Shown: positions 1-15,000 of the stretch, piece after piece
Numbering within the stretch: position 1 is the stretch's first letter
How the letters are laid out: each line of letters opens with the position of its first letter
Assembly: GCA_023101725.1 (NCBI GenBank)
Contig: JALJCO010010476.1
Location: 744,001 to 808,000, forward strand
DNA: 64,000 bases
Reading direction: 5' to 3'
Source: Atherinomorus stipes
Lineage: Eukaryota > Chordata > Actinopteri > Atheriniformes > Atherinidae
Made by a program: the position numbers and the translations under genes
The notes under the pieces: model-generated
Told to the model about the DNA's origin: nothing
What the model saw: only the letters and a program-made list of their open reading frames with translations
Databases searched by the model: none

Positions 1-3000
1 GACATCACAGGTTCGTGCAAATATATAATGCATGGTTATGAAAATATTAATTAAAACTTAGATATTCCCTTTTTACATTTGTTTATTTCCATGTTTTATT
101 TCCTTTATGTTCGAAATCAAAATTGTGATTAAATGCAGTCTTTACATTTACCGCAAGACTTTGAGTATATTATGAACATTTATGATTGTGCTAGTATTAC
201 TCACCTCATCTTCCTTGTTGTCTTGAACCTGGTTGTCCAAGCCCAGTTCAATCAAGTACAACACCATGCACAGCACATGCTCAGACATGTTCTGGTGATC
301 CATCCATATCTAAAAACATAGAATTTAAAAGTTACACCTAAGTCAAATTAATAACATGTTTTAGTCCAGTAGTCAACAAAGTCATTGTATTGAATTAACT
401 GTATATCATGTACATGTGTTAACTAAATTTATATGTCATACTATAAATACCAACTGTTATTACCTTACTCTCAGGACAGGCAATAAAACAACTGGTTCAC
501 TTTTCAAATTTTATGGCACGCACATCGTAAACTTGACAGCCCAACACTGGACCAAAATATTATGAGTTATTACCAATTAATAGCCGAGTCATGACACTTT
601 TGCACTAATTGTGCAAAACAAGATGTAGATTGAGATTCAAAGACAGTGCTGTATTATGCTGCATGGATAGCTTTTAAAAGGCTCACCTTGTAAAGAAGAG
701 TGAATATCACAATGTGCAGTGTCTTGCAGTGCAACAGTCTGATTAAACCTTTGTAACATGGATGCAGAGGAGTCCTCTCCTTATAAGGTGGCCAAGGGTT
801 GCCAGTATGAATCCCATACTGTTTTAAACTAGACAGTGTCACCATTCAAAAAGAGGAAGAAAAGAGGGGAAAAGAGAAATAAACAGATCTTAAAAATGAA
901 CAAAACCAAAATCGCTCCACAAAGGATTTCAGTGAATGCAACAGAACAGCTGATGGGCGCACTCTGTTCGCGATGATTGGAACATTTTAACAAGAGCCAG
1001 ACCAGTCTGACATGCAATCCATCATTGTCAAACAATGTGAACGAGCAACATGAGGCTGCTATCGGACTTTGAAGGTGATAATGGCAGCCTCAATATGTTA
1101 GAAGAAGAAAATGCATTAGTTTAATTTGTACTGGAACAACAAATACTGACCAAGAATAAAGCACACTGCATTTGAAAGAAGTGCAGTTAATAATAGGGGT
1201 GTTTCTTTTATGAAATACTATTATCCCCCCCAGGACTTTTCAGGGAGGGGTTAAATAAATTTAAGGCTCAATAAAAACAACTGTTGAGATATTTAGTAGA
1301 TTTGTAATCCATCTAGCCAATATAAAAATCTATTGCAATCTGAGAAAAGCAAGTAAAAACAAAGTCAACTGAGCTGATGTCATGTGCGTGAGAGAAAAAT
1401 CTCTGAAATGGTCAAATATTGGTCAAATTATTGTGCGAGTAGTCGGACTTTGAACTGTTTGAATGATCGAAGTGGAGACAAACAACCATAATAGACACAA
1501 ACACAAGGCATCTAAAAACATGGACACCACCTAATGTACACTGCCTCTGGGCCACAGACAAGACTCCAGATAAATTTGAAATTACAGGGTCAACTGTTAA
1601 ATGCACATAGATATTTGCCGCTCACTGTAATATTATTTTCACACTGCTGATGCAAAGGAAAAATAAAAACGTTCATTCACTCCTGATTAAAATCCTATTG
1701 CTACAAGGTTATCTTCAAAACTACCATTTATAACACAGGAGTTCTCTGTCATGACAATTACCATCTTCATCTGTCTGAACATCCTTGAAGAAAATTAACC
1801 CCCTGGTGACTCTCCCCTCCAAAAGATATGTTTGTCTAGGGAGACATCTGTGGCACCAATAACAAGAATGATTACCTCAATTCTATTACAATTTAGACAG
1901 AAATATAGATTTTTCTCAACCTCTATCAAATCTTAACCAATTCCAACACTTGTAACAATAGGCAGACCATACCTTTCTTATCATGTCCTTTCATGAGCAT
2001 TTGAAAGGTGACCCAATGAAAATGAACAGGGCATGGTGTGATTTAAAAAAAAAAAAAAAAAAAAAAGACTAATGGCTGAACATAATCAACCAAGAAAGAC
2101 GCTGTCTGGTAAAGACAATGCATGACAGACAATAACCAAGAGTGATACAAAATTATGTAGAGATCAATTAAATTTAAGATATTTACTTTGATTAAACAAA
2201 GTCAACAATGTTAACTTACAATGCTGAGTATCTGTCCATTGCTGACTGAACATCACGGCGATAGACTGTTCTCAGAATGACCATGATGGGGTCAAACTCC
2301 TTCTCCCATACTTCACCTAGAGAAGAAAAAAAGAAAAATGTTAAGCAAACTATGGTACAAAATGTGACCAATTCACTTATCCTCCATTCTCACCTTTTTA
2401 TGTATGTAGTGCAAGTCTGCCCCCAAGTGGTATCCTGAGCTCCAATTACAGAATGTTCAAAAACCTTCAGCCTCGATAATCATTTCTACTCTTTTCTAAT
2501 CACAAATAATGATTAACATGAATGATCTGATCAACGATCGTTTAGATTTCATATAGATGTTTAAAAGTGCCATTATCACTTCTTTTTCAGTGGATTGTTT
2601 AAGACATTTATTACACAAAAGAAGCTGTGACACGCCCTTTTGTATCTGACTGAATCATTTAAGCCTGCCAGGTATAGATTCTGATGAATCAAGTTCTAGT
2701 CCTTTTCTGTCCAAATAGCAATTACAAAAGCAACATATTTTAACAGATCAAAGAACTGATTATTAGTTGTAGGCCAAGAGAGCAAATTTTTAAAAATGAC
2801 AGGTGAGGAAAATGCATCCTCGCCCATACTTTATTTTTAAACAAAAAATCAAACCAAGTGATTGAGTTAATAAAAATTCTACAATACAAGGTTTGACCTG
2901 TAACAGACAGAATTGAATGCTAACAAACATATTACAAGCATTAGGAGTCCCCTCAGAGCACCTAAATTATCTTCAACAATTCTGGATGGACTTTTATCTC

Positions 3001-6000
3001 AGAAGTATATTCACATCATGCAAAACGCCCTGGACAGGAACAGAAACTTGTGGACTTTGGCTTGTTATCCCTGCTGTTCATACTTGATAATTCACACATA
3101 CCAGAGGAAACTCAGCACTGCACAAGTGTGTGCTTACATGCAGCAAGCTGCAGTGGAATCAGCTGAGTGATGACAGTGTCATTACAGCACCAGTCTCCCT
3201 CTTTTGCTACCTCCCTTGCCAGCACACAGGTGCATATAAGTCCTGGTTTGAAAGTAATGCAGTGTGTGAAAAGGTCTATTAGTGTCAAACATACTCAAGA
3301 AACTCCTTCAGAGTCTGCAGTTTTATTTCTGTATGTCAACTTCTAACACTTGACAGCCGTTTTATGTTTATTGTTGTTTACAAATGTTTAGTTTTGTGTA
3401 AATTTTGTATTTATACAATTTCTGACATCTACAACTGCTCTTTCAAAAGATTAACTTGTTAAAATGAGCTTACCTTTGGGTGTGTACATGCCCTGCTGCA
3501 TGGAGCCTCCTGGCTCAAACACTGGTGCTTTGAAATCAGCCACAGCAGAGAGCATGTCCTCAAAACTACAGCTTCCTGGTACAATGCCACTCTTTGGATT
3601 GGGATTCTCAGGAATCTAGTAAATAATCTTAAGGAAAAAATGGATACATAAACAGAATAAAGTTGCTCTTTTGGGCCTTTTCCATTGCAGCTGCACAGGG
3701 CACGGTACAGCACAGTACAGCACCACAGGCTGAGACGACCAGGACGGTTTTTGTTTCCACACAGGAGAAGTAGTAGTCTACTACCTGGAAATGGGTGGAG
3801 TAGGCGTGGTTGAGACTGCCGTGACGTCACTGCTGTGCCACGCGGTGGGCAGTAAAGTAAAACAACAATGGAGGCATTGGATGATATCGAGGTATTACTG
3901 CTGTTGTTGTTTTCTCTGTGGCTTGTATTTGTAATTTCCTTTGACCAATAAGTGAAGAGCTGTCAGGTACGTCACGTTTTGTGTAGGTTCAGCACGGTTT
4001 GAGTTACCCTGAAACGGGTGCGGAAAATCGTAACAGCTTGTAACGGCTTTTCCCAGAGGAAACACAAATAAAGCGTGCTGTGTGGAAGTGCAGTGGAAAA
4101 GGCCCATTAAACTACTTAGTTAAGTGCTTAAGGATACAAGGTCTAAGAGTGCACTGTGTGTACGATCATTCATACACAACTGAGAGACCATCTCAGCTCG
4201 GAGGATCTCATCGTCAGTCATCCCTAAAATGAAAAGGAAGGTCAGTAAACTGGTGAAGATTTCATTTTCACAACACCTGTTTGACTAAATGAAAGAATAG
4301 GGAAACAGTGCAAGTGGCCCATTATTAAAATTCTGGTTTGTGTTCAAGATGAAAAAAAAAATACTTAAGAGTTAAGATGCTGTTTTAAGCCAAGGACAAC
4401 AATTTTTATTCCATTTAATTCAGAAAAAGTAATTTGCAAAGATTCTGGGATATATGCCAAATATAGACAAAGTTGACAGATGAAGATAAAGGAAACTTTG
4501 CCAATAATGACTAAGATACACATCATAATATTTTCATGCAGCAGCTTTGAAATGACCACTTAAGTGCCTCAACTCGAACTGCTGCAGTAAATATGAATTT
4601 CCATCATCCTGTGTTCAATGCACTGCAAAGTATCTGTTACCTTGGAACGACCTTCAGATAGTAGTCCTTCTATTGTATCACTTACCCAGATGAATGCGAA
4701 GGCTCGTCAGTATGACTAGAAAAGTCAGTGCTCCTTCTAGCATTGGCCTCTCCTGCTCCGAGTCTAAAACGGCATTCTGGTGCTGAGATGCCATTGTCAG
4801 GAGGTCAACCACTTTAAACCTATGTGAGACAAAACAAGTATACATGATGTAAACAATATTTGTTAAAGCTGAAAAATTTTAAATGCTTATCTAGAATGAT
4901 AATATTGCAAAATAAGGTCTACCTCTCAAAGACACTTGAGATAAAGTAGTCAGGATCTAGTCTTGATGCACAAACCTGAAATAATTAATGAAGAAAGCTT
5001 AATTAAAAACTCAAATTGAACCAAAAATATATATATAAAATACTGTCGGTGATCCAGCATTTCTAACCTGGAGGAGATAGATGTCTGGGTCAATCATGGA
5101 GTTGCAAAAGTGCGACTGCACATAAGTCATAGCCTGTCCTTTGATCTGCAGACCATTCCTGACCCACATATTGCTGTGGATCTCTGACAGACACGCCTGT
5201 AGCCACACAGGACAACGTTCTCAGTAACACATCAGTGGAATCTTACAAAAGATGTGCAAGTAAAAGGAAACATGTCTATATCCTAGTTTTATACCTGTAT
5301 TTGGAGTGGATGTACCATGATCTTCATCAGCATCTCTTGATCAGGTAGGAGGTTCTCCAGATCCAGGCCTTGGCATTTTACTGCCTGGGGATGTACAACC
5401 ACACACTAAATTTTAAAATACATGAACATGAATCAATTACACTTTTAATTAAACAATGAGAGCTGCTGACGTACCCTGCTAAGGAACATGGCGTAGTAGC
5501 GGTGAAGTGGCAGATGAAACGTCACTTGGTTTGGAGCAGGCTTTAAGAGATGTAAAGCAATTTATGAGAGATAGGAAAGGATAAAATTTGCGTGTAAATA
5601 TAGACTGTTGCCATCAGAGGTGGGGAATCCAGGAGCCATAAAGTAAAAATCCTGTCCGGCAGTAGTTTTTAACCAGTCACTGAATCAGATTAATTTAATT
5701 AGCACAGCTTCTCTACCAAGTAGATAAGTCCATTGGGGAAAACACCTGCTCTACTTCTATAGGCAGATTCAAAAATATGGCAGGGTTTTTACTTTGTGGC
5801 ACCTGGATTCCCACTTCTGCTGCTATTTATATTTACTTCATCAATGAAGCCAATGGCATCAAACCAGATCTGCAGGGTCTCCAAGCAGTAGCGAACCACA
5901 GTTTTAGTATATTCTTGTGTCTCCTGTTCAAACAATTAAAAATGGTAAATGGTTATGATGAAATGTGCTCCTGATACATGAAGCATATGATGATTGATGT

Positions 6001-9000
6001 TCCTCTGATCCCTTAAGATCACCAGCATTGAACAAAGTATCTGTGAGGACTTACTTTGACTTTGCAGTGTGTTAAAAGACCCCACATTGGTTGTGCACAG
6101 GCCTCAAGCTCTGCTGCAAATGCTGCATAGTATGTCTGAGATTCAAATTCCACATGTTCGTTCAGCTCCCGCTTATTCAGGTTCATGCCTACAAGAGCAG
6201 CAAATAGTGTCAGAGTTACACAGTCATCAACTGATAAAAGGCTTGTTGATCCTCATTTGATTTTTTTCTTATCTGAAGTTTATCAAGCAATGTAGAGCAT
6301 TTTACCCCATAATTGCTGTTCAAGCCAATTTTTTAAGATTTGCATGCACCATTACTATACAAATTTCAATTAAATGTGTCAATTCACAATAAGAGCAGCG
6401 CAGTGTACATGGATACCATGCAACAGTGACACTGCTCAAGCCATCAGAAGACATTCAGGCCCACTACACAAGGGTGAGTGCTATTTTTAGACCATGTGTG
6501 TGTAGAGTATGTGTGACAAGTGAGCAGCATGAACAACAATTCACCTCACAAATCACGTTTCTATGAGGCATTATTTATAGTTGAGGACGAATGGAGTCTG
6601 TCTTTGTTTTACAAAGCACACCATAAGAATAAAGACTACGGGTGAATCTGCACAACCAAAAAACCATTCATTTCAGTCAAGTGTTGGTTCTGACCTAATA
6701 ATGTTTAGATAAGAAATAACTGAGTTACTATACTGACAGTGAAGTGGTTTAATGATTACAATCCACAACCTCCACTGTTAAAAGGGCAGATGACTCAATA
6801 TTAAAGAACATAGTTCTGGTACAGCTAAGACCAAGCCTCCTTTTATGATAATTTCTCTAAATTCTAACACTTGAAAACTGAACGGTTAACTTATTAGATA
6901 TGCAGGGTGTTACCCTCAGAAATATACTCAGGTCCCAACCCACTTAAAATCAAAAACTATTTTAAAAGCAATCCTGTATTTAATCTGAAGCCAATGGCGA
7001 GACACTAGAGCAGGAGCAATTCTTTAGCTTTATTTTACCACCAGTTGGAAGTCTGGCTGCTAAATTCTGTACCAGCAGCAGAAGGGAAGAGATGATGTCC
7101 AAGAACAGAAGTTTTTACCAACCAGAATGTTACAAACTTCCATAATCCCAGACATAAAGTCGCTTATTCATTCAAAACCAAGTACAATATAAAAGCAACA
7201 GTTTATTAAAAAAAAAAAAGGTAATGACCAAGTAGAGGACCAACATCACAAATGAGTAACAGCTGGTTTATAGTTTATAATCTGTATTTTATCTTGTGGG
7301 TTGAGGGAGCTAGTTAACTTTCAGCTGTAACTGTTGGCAGTGGATACACCTGTATACAGTTTGTATTTATAAAGTTTGTTTAGATTAAAAAGAAGCTTGC
7401 AAATGACTGTTTACTGTTAACATTTATGTTGTACAAAATTTACTGTATATGCATGTTTTTTTATGTGTGCAGAAGCTTCCAGCCCAGCTCAGATAAACAA
7501 AAAACAAAAAAAATCAAGACTTGCCTTGGAAAAATGATACAAAGCTCATCCACAGCATTAACAAGGAGTGGTCTTCCAGGAACTTTTTTGCTACACTTTG
7601 GTGTGACAGGATGTTAATAAAATCACTAACAAGGGGCCAGTAGGTGTTGTTCTTCAACAGTGCTTCACTGCAGTTCACCACAACGTGGCGACTGTTCTCT
7701 TCATCTAAATGGATAAAGTGGGAAAAAGTGGAAAAAAGGAAGAACACATCCACGTTAAGTTAATGATATTTGGGATAAACTGTGTTTAACTTAAAAGAAA
7801 CACATCAAAGAAAGACATGTCAATACATTCGGTAGTCATACAACAAAACACCTTTTTATAGTGATGTCTACAGTAATCCAGAGAGATACATTCATTCATT
7901 TCAGCTGGGGTCTGTACAATCAAGAAGGATAAAACATCCGTCCATTCTCTTCCAGCGTTGGTAAGAATTAGGAATAGAAACCAAAATATAAGCTATATTT
8001 TGATTTTTGTAAAGCGCTTCAGCCTCACAGTTGTAATAAAATACCAACCATTTGCTTATTTCTTTAAAAAAAACAACAATTTCATGTCTGTTTGTGTTAA
8101 ATCCAAGAAATTAGAAAACTACTCTATTTGGGAAACTTACCTTGAAGTTCACTTTTAATAAGGCAACTTTCCATCATGTAGAGAAGGACTGTGACCATAA
8201 TGTCCAGCAGCTGACACTCCTCTGTCATATGTCGGGCCAGCTCCTCGTTGCTAAACAGCTGCACACTAATATGCACGATGCGGTTGGACATTGTATCTGA
8301 TTCGTGGCTTTTCATCAGAGTTTTCATTATGAAGGCATAATGTTGAACAAATGTTTTCGTAAATGTGATCTAACAGAGAAGAGAAGGCACAATTAAGGTT
8401 ATTATGTGGTGCTGCCCCTTCCAATGTTAATATGAATTATTTCTGTAAAAAGTGACAAAATATCAACAGAACTCAAGACAAGCAATAAAACATTAAAGGT
8501 CCAATTTAACAAATAAGTCTCACTGTAGAAGAGAACACACCTTGTAGTCTTGATCTGGCAGCATGTTTAATAAGAAAGTGACCATTTTCTGGGGAAACTC
8601 ATATTTTATTGTCCAAAACAGCAACTCCTCCAGAAAGCATTTATGCTTTAGTGATTCGATAATGCATGGGTCTGAAGTAAGAAAAAACACACACACAACG
8701 GGCATTTTAGTTCAGTTCAGTTCCTTCAGGAGTACATTACTTTCTAAAAACATACCTTTGGTACTGCTGCTTAGCTTAACTCTCTTTCTCTGACCAACAG
8801 ACTGCCCTCCATCTTGATCCTCCTGGAAAGAAGCAAAAATTAACAACATGAAATAAGTGTTCCACTAAATGTAAAACATAAAGAAATCTGTATCTAAATA
8901 AAAGGATTTAATCTGGTTTACTAATTAAACATGAAATTGTATCTAGTTAATGCTCAAAATACAGTATTTGGCTGATGCTTTTAAAGATAGCACTGTGATT

Positions 9001-12000
9001 ACTAATAGACAATAACAGTTATTGATGGATTGATCAAATATACAGTATTTCTTCAAAAAAGAAAAAAGGCAGAAAATTTTTTGCGTGATAAAATGAATTT
9101 ACATAGGACATGGTTACAGTTTATGTTGGCACATACCTCTTTACTGGACTCATCGGGGCTCCCTGGTCCAGTTCCTTCAAAAAACAAAGAAAAACATTTA
9201 GCCACAGGCATAAAGACACATCATATAGTAATGGTGGTGACAAACTGAGGTCAAAGAAAGCGACAGTCTGTGGAAACTTTGCTGTCTTTGGTAGTATTCC
9301 GTTATCCTGTGGCTTTACAGTAATTTGTGAGGGTTTTGGCCTTTCCAGCAGTAATGGCTAACAACGGAGTTTGTTTTGGAGTAAGTTTCATTGCATGCAC
9401 ACACCTCAGCTACGCCTCCACTCCAGGTACAGTACGTGGAAGATACAAAACAAATTTTAATTCATAATCCTGTGGGGTTTGTGTACAGCAGTGCAATTAT
9501 AAACAATGGGCCTCATGCAACAACATTTTCATATTCTTGTCATAACTTTCTCATACTTTTTCTTCTACCGTGGGCTCTATGAGTGCGTCACGTCATATTC
9601 AAGAAAGGTTCTTAACTTCAGATTAACTGTTTAAATGATCCTTGTAAACATGATGCATTCCACCTGTGCATAAGTGAGCGAGCGCTCATGAGAATAGCAA
9701 ATCTGCATAATTACCGCCCCCATAATTCCATATAAGGCTACAACTTCCTGCGCCTGACAGAAGGTGTTCATTTACAAAAATGGCATCGAAGATGAAGAGA
9801 AACTTTACCAGTTCAGCGATCGAGGTTCTGCTGACTGAGATTTGAGTAGCAGAATTAAAGAACCAGTAAGAGCCAAGCAGTGGGGAATGAATCAAAAGAG
9901 CTGTAAATGCTGTGTCGCCTGTTGGTTGCACTGTTACAGAAGTAAATATAAAAATTATTTGATCTGAAAATAGTGTCAAAAACACGCCTACAGTAGCAAA
10001 GTAAGACAGTCAATGAAATTTACTGGTGGGGGCCAAGAGGTCCAATGTATGATGTAAATGCTTAATATTGCCATCAACCAACAGAGCAAAACTGGATTTA
10101 AAAAAGCCAATGTGTTGCTCGCCCACATCTTTCATCCTCCATTGCCCTCTCCATCTATCTCATCCAGCCCATACACATAAAAACGGGAACGGTGAAACTC
10201 TAATTTGACGAATTCAGACAGACCCAACTTTTTATCCATTTTCTGTCTGAGATTTTATAGGAGCTTGATCTCACTTAGAGCTCACTGACTGCACTTTCTT
10301 TTGACAAAATGACAACAAATTAAACCAGTGTCCCTTGGACACCAACATGCCGGCTGCAAGTGAAGTGGTTTACATCCCCAAAGGTGGGATGTAAAGCATT
10401 GATCTTTTTTTTTTACCCTAAAACGTGATAATTTTATTCTAAAATCATCTGATTTTAGAACATGACATAGCCAATTTGTTACCGCTCAGATTGCGAATAA
10501 AAATGTGATTCATAATTACAAAGTGGCATGATACATAATGATGTAGCCCATTTTAGGCCTATATTGGATTTTAAAATACACAATTGCCTTTAAGTACCGA
10601 CAAATATAGTCCTTTAGTGGAAAAACTAGGTTTGGATGACAGCAGACTAATTGTGCAAGAGTCCTACGTCAAGTCTGGAGCACTCGTGAAATTTATTCAT
10701 GCCTCAAAGATTAGAAATATGAGAAAAAAATTGGTGAATGCAGCATTTTCTCCTAAATCACTCATGCAAACTATTTAAGAACGAATTTGTTCGTACGAAT
10801 GCTTCTTGCATGAGGCCCAATGTCTGGAAATGCAAAATGTAAAACTCCTCAAAATTAGGGAAACGGAAGGGGAAAAACAATTAAATATTTTCAAAAAACT
10901 GAAAAACTTCTGCACATATATTTATTTACCACTTTGCTATGAAGCCCCTGAAAATAATCTGACCTCCTTTACCTTCCAAAGCCACATTATCTGTTAAATA
11001 AGATCCATATGTGTTCAATCTGAGTGTGACATTATCTTAAAATACATACACAATTCTAAAAAAAAAAAAAAAGAAAAAAAAGCAACACTACTTATCATGA
11101 GGCACCTCTACATAAGTGACACAATAAAAACCAAAAGTGCTCTGCAAAAAGGTCAAGTAGAGGCAAAGTACAAACCAGGCTTGGATTATATATACAAAAA
11201 TGGAAAGGATATGGCACCATAACAAAACTGCCTGGAGAGGGCTGTCTACCAAAATTCCAAGACCAAAGGTAACCTTGAATGACCTGGAAAGCTCCACAGT
11301 AGAGACTGGTGTCATAGGACCATTAGAAGCCACAGGGCTGAGTGAGATGGGAGAATGACCAGGGGGGGGAAAAAACTGTTTACAGTTGATAATAATATCA
11401 TAGAAGATAATAATAACAAAGTCTGTTTACAGTTCTCTAAAATGTGTGTGTAGAAGCCTCCCAAAACAAAAGGAAATGGAGTCCTCTGATCGGATGAGAC
11501 TAAAACTGAACTTTTTGACCATCAAGATAAATGCTTCATCTGGCACAAACCCAACACCTGCAGGACAATAATGGCACAAAAACTGCTGAAGATGCACTTG
11601 AGTGGTTTAAGTGGAAACGTTTAAATGTGTAGGAATGACAGAGTCAAAGCCCAGACCTCAATCTAATTAAGAATCTGTGGCATGACTTAAAGGTTGCTGT
11701 GTAACAGCAGAGCACATCCAGCTTCAAGGAGCTGGGGTAGATTTGCTTAAAAGAATGGGCAAAATTCCAGATGCTGGATTTGCCAAGCTCATAGAAGCAT
11801 TCTCTAAAAGGGTTGCAGCTGTGATTGCTGCAGAAGGTGGCTCTACGAAGAAGCGATTCTGAATACATGTGCATGCTCAAGATTTTTGTTTTTGGGGAAT
11901 GTGTCGCCAAAAATACAGTGGCTTCCCATTGCCACTTCCATTCCCGATGAAAGGGCATAAAAAATAAACTCTCAGAAGAATGTATAGTGTGGCACTTGAA

Positions 12001-15000
12001 CACTAAAGTTCAAGTTTTTGAATGATTGACATTTAAAATATATTTCTGTATATATCCATTTACAGAAATCCTGAAAGTTAGCACTAAAAACTACAATAAT
12101 TAAATAGCTTAAAAAATTCAACGAATTATTTCATTTATCAGGAAACACCAACTGTTTTCATAATCACAAGATCTGTACTAAACTACAGAGAGCTTTGTTA
12201 ATTTTGAGGAGCAGGGGCTTCTCCTTGAAGATGCCTTGTTCTTAGCAGAATCCAAACTAAGTTTTGTTTAAAGCCTTTTCCCAGAGTATCATCAACATGT
12301 TTTCTTAGGTCCGCAGAAATCTCCCTTCTTTGAGGCGCGTGATTCTCTCCTAACAAGTGCCGTTAAAGTTATACCGTGTAACTTTTGGCCACTATGAGCA
12401 CAAAACCTGTAACTTACCACAGGCGCCACAACTGTCTCAAAATTAAACAGTCTCAGTCTGTGTTTTGGAAAATTGTATCAGACCACTTTGAAAAGCTGAT
12501 TTTTAAGTCATCAAGCCATTAATTAGAGCGCTCCAGGTTACATGATCCAAAGAGAGACGGCCCGCTCCTGAGAAGTTAAAATGCCTGGTTTTTGAGAATG
12601 GCAGCCCCCTCGGAGCAACGACATGCGTCAAGTGCTCTATACTGACAGCAGAAATTATCTATAGTTACTTATATTAATAATAATGTTAGAATATAATGTA
12701 TCATAATATTTGGCTAACATTGGGTTCAAAAGTTACACGGTATCACTTTAAGATCGGACTTTCAACAATTTCTCCTATTTCATTTAAATGGGGTGCTCAC
12801 TCACAACTAACTTGAATTTCACTTTAGCTCCTATTATGCTAAAGGTCTAAATACTTTCACCACTTTCAGATGTGTAATACTGGATCACTTTCCTCCATAA
12901 ACTAGTAATAAAGCACATTAATTTTTGTCTCTTTTGTTTAACTGGGTAATTTCCATTTAATTTCATGTTATAGTTGGATTACTTTTGAAGTCATGAAGGA
13001 AATTCTAAATGTCAAACAAAACTCCTCCCACCACCTGACATATGGGTGTAAATGCCCAGAGCAGAGGCATTCCTCATACTCTTTCCCTCATTTTTTCATT
13101 ACTATCAGATCAAGACCTAAAATGTTACATAAGTATAATTTTTTTCTTTAAAAATAAATACATAAATAAATTCAAATGATCTATAAAAATATGTGTGTGT
13201 AATCTTACCCAACAGGACCATTGCTCCTGCCCCTCCTTCAGCCCCAACAGTGACATCAGCTGTAGCACCTTGAGCTTTCTCCTCCACTGACACCAGACCT
13301 GAATTCTTCAATGCTGACAAATACTTGTCATAATTCTTTTTGGCAAACAAGTTGTCTTCTTGGCCTGCAAGAGAAAACAGATGCTGCAACTTATGTGTTG
13401 AAATCACTAAATAAATCATAGCTAAAGAAAAGTCACTGTAATGTGTTTTTTCTTTTCCATTTGCATAAAATCTTAAATATTTTTTTAACGGTAAGAGGCA
13501 ACTGTACAACAACAGTTAAACATGCACAAGCACAAATGTATCACTTAAATAAAGGAACAATGAGAACAAAAAGAAATACATGTGCTGGCAATGCTTGAAA
13601 TCTATCAACCAAAGTTGTCTTAAGGCATAAGCCCCGAGCTAGGACATTACCCATGCTTAACTCCTTGAACGCTTGTTGATTGGTCAAGATCTTCGTCAGT
13701 ACAGTCCTCATGGCTCCTCCCATCTTTGTGAGCTCTTCCAGGAAGGAGATCTGAGGTTCCAGCTGTTGCAGGACTTTCTGTAGATCTCTCTCAGTTGAGG
13801 TGTCTGGTAAAACAAGATAAGCAATACAAGTTATTCAACCCAGTACTTTGTGGGCATAACTTTAGATGTAAACAGTTGTGTAACACTGCTATCAAGAGTG
13901 CCCAATGGATTCTGTTTTGCAACAAATATTCAACCAGAGTTGTTTCATATACAATTAAAATAGAAAGTAAATAAAGTATATAGTTTAATTAGTTTTAATG
14001 CTACATTTCAGACAATTCAACTTAATAAAACTATAAGTTTTGTTTAAGCTGGCAAGTGAGTAAAGTATATTTTTATATAAGGGACCACAGTTGTCATGAT
14101 TTTCACCTGGTTCAATGTATCCATCTCTTAGATACTGTATGATACACAAGATAAAGCGAGGAAGAACCATCTCAGACATCAAAAGAAGATCTAGGGGTAT
14201 TGATGGGGTATTTTCCCAATTTCTCAACCGATGCCGTCGACAAAATCTGTCAGGGAAAAAAAAAGACAAAACATTTTCACAGGTATTTCTCTTCCTCAGG
14301 CTTGAACTTTTGTTACAAATCCTGTACAGGTAAATAATATGAACATCAGAAACAAGGGAGAGTGTGCAATCCGAGTAGAACCTCTGTAACATCTCTGGAT
14401 GAGGGTGTGGATGGGTTTGAAAGTATTATGCTTTTATAAATCTGCCTTTTATTATACATGTGACTAGCATCATAAAGTTTAGCTTATTAGAATTGGGTTG
14501 CAAATCGCTGCTGACTAAGATTTTGGTTTAAAGTCATATGATGGGGAAGTCTGTTGAATTTGAAAGTTGAAACCAAAAGAACAAATGGATAGGTAAAGAT
14601 AAACTTATCTTCATTTGATGTGACAATGAAGCATGAGCTGAATCAGAGTTGCACATTGTGCTTCATTAGGATAAGGTGAGCATTCAAAAATTAAATTCTA
14701 GGTTTTTGTTTGTTTGTGCTTAAGAACATCACAAAAAAACAAAACCTATTTTCCTCTTACATCCTGACTGCACTTGCTCAAAGAAATCAGACAACAGGAA
14801 AGTCATTCTGAATAGATCACCAAAACATATTAGACCTCTATCATGTGCTCCCAAGTTTATTAATCTGCTTGATACTGTCAGTCTCCCAACATAGTAATTA
14901 CCTAAGATCAGCAGCAGAAATACGTGACAGCAATACCTGCATCTGTTTTTATTTAATACTGCATAATATGTTGTAGCCATGTCTAAATTTTGCAACAGAA

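Noticed and set aside
3459..3830. A 123-codon minus-strand ORF
   Set aside because: It runs in a different frame across UBR3 exon 18 into a MITE; the UBR3 frame is the real one.
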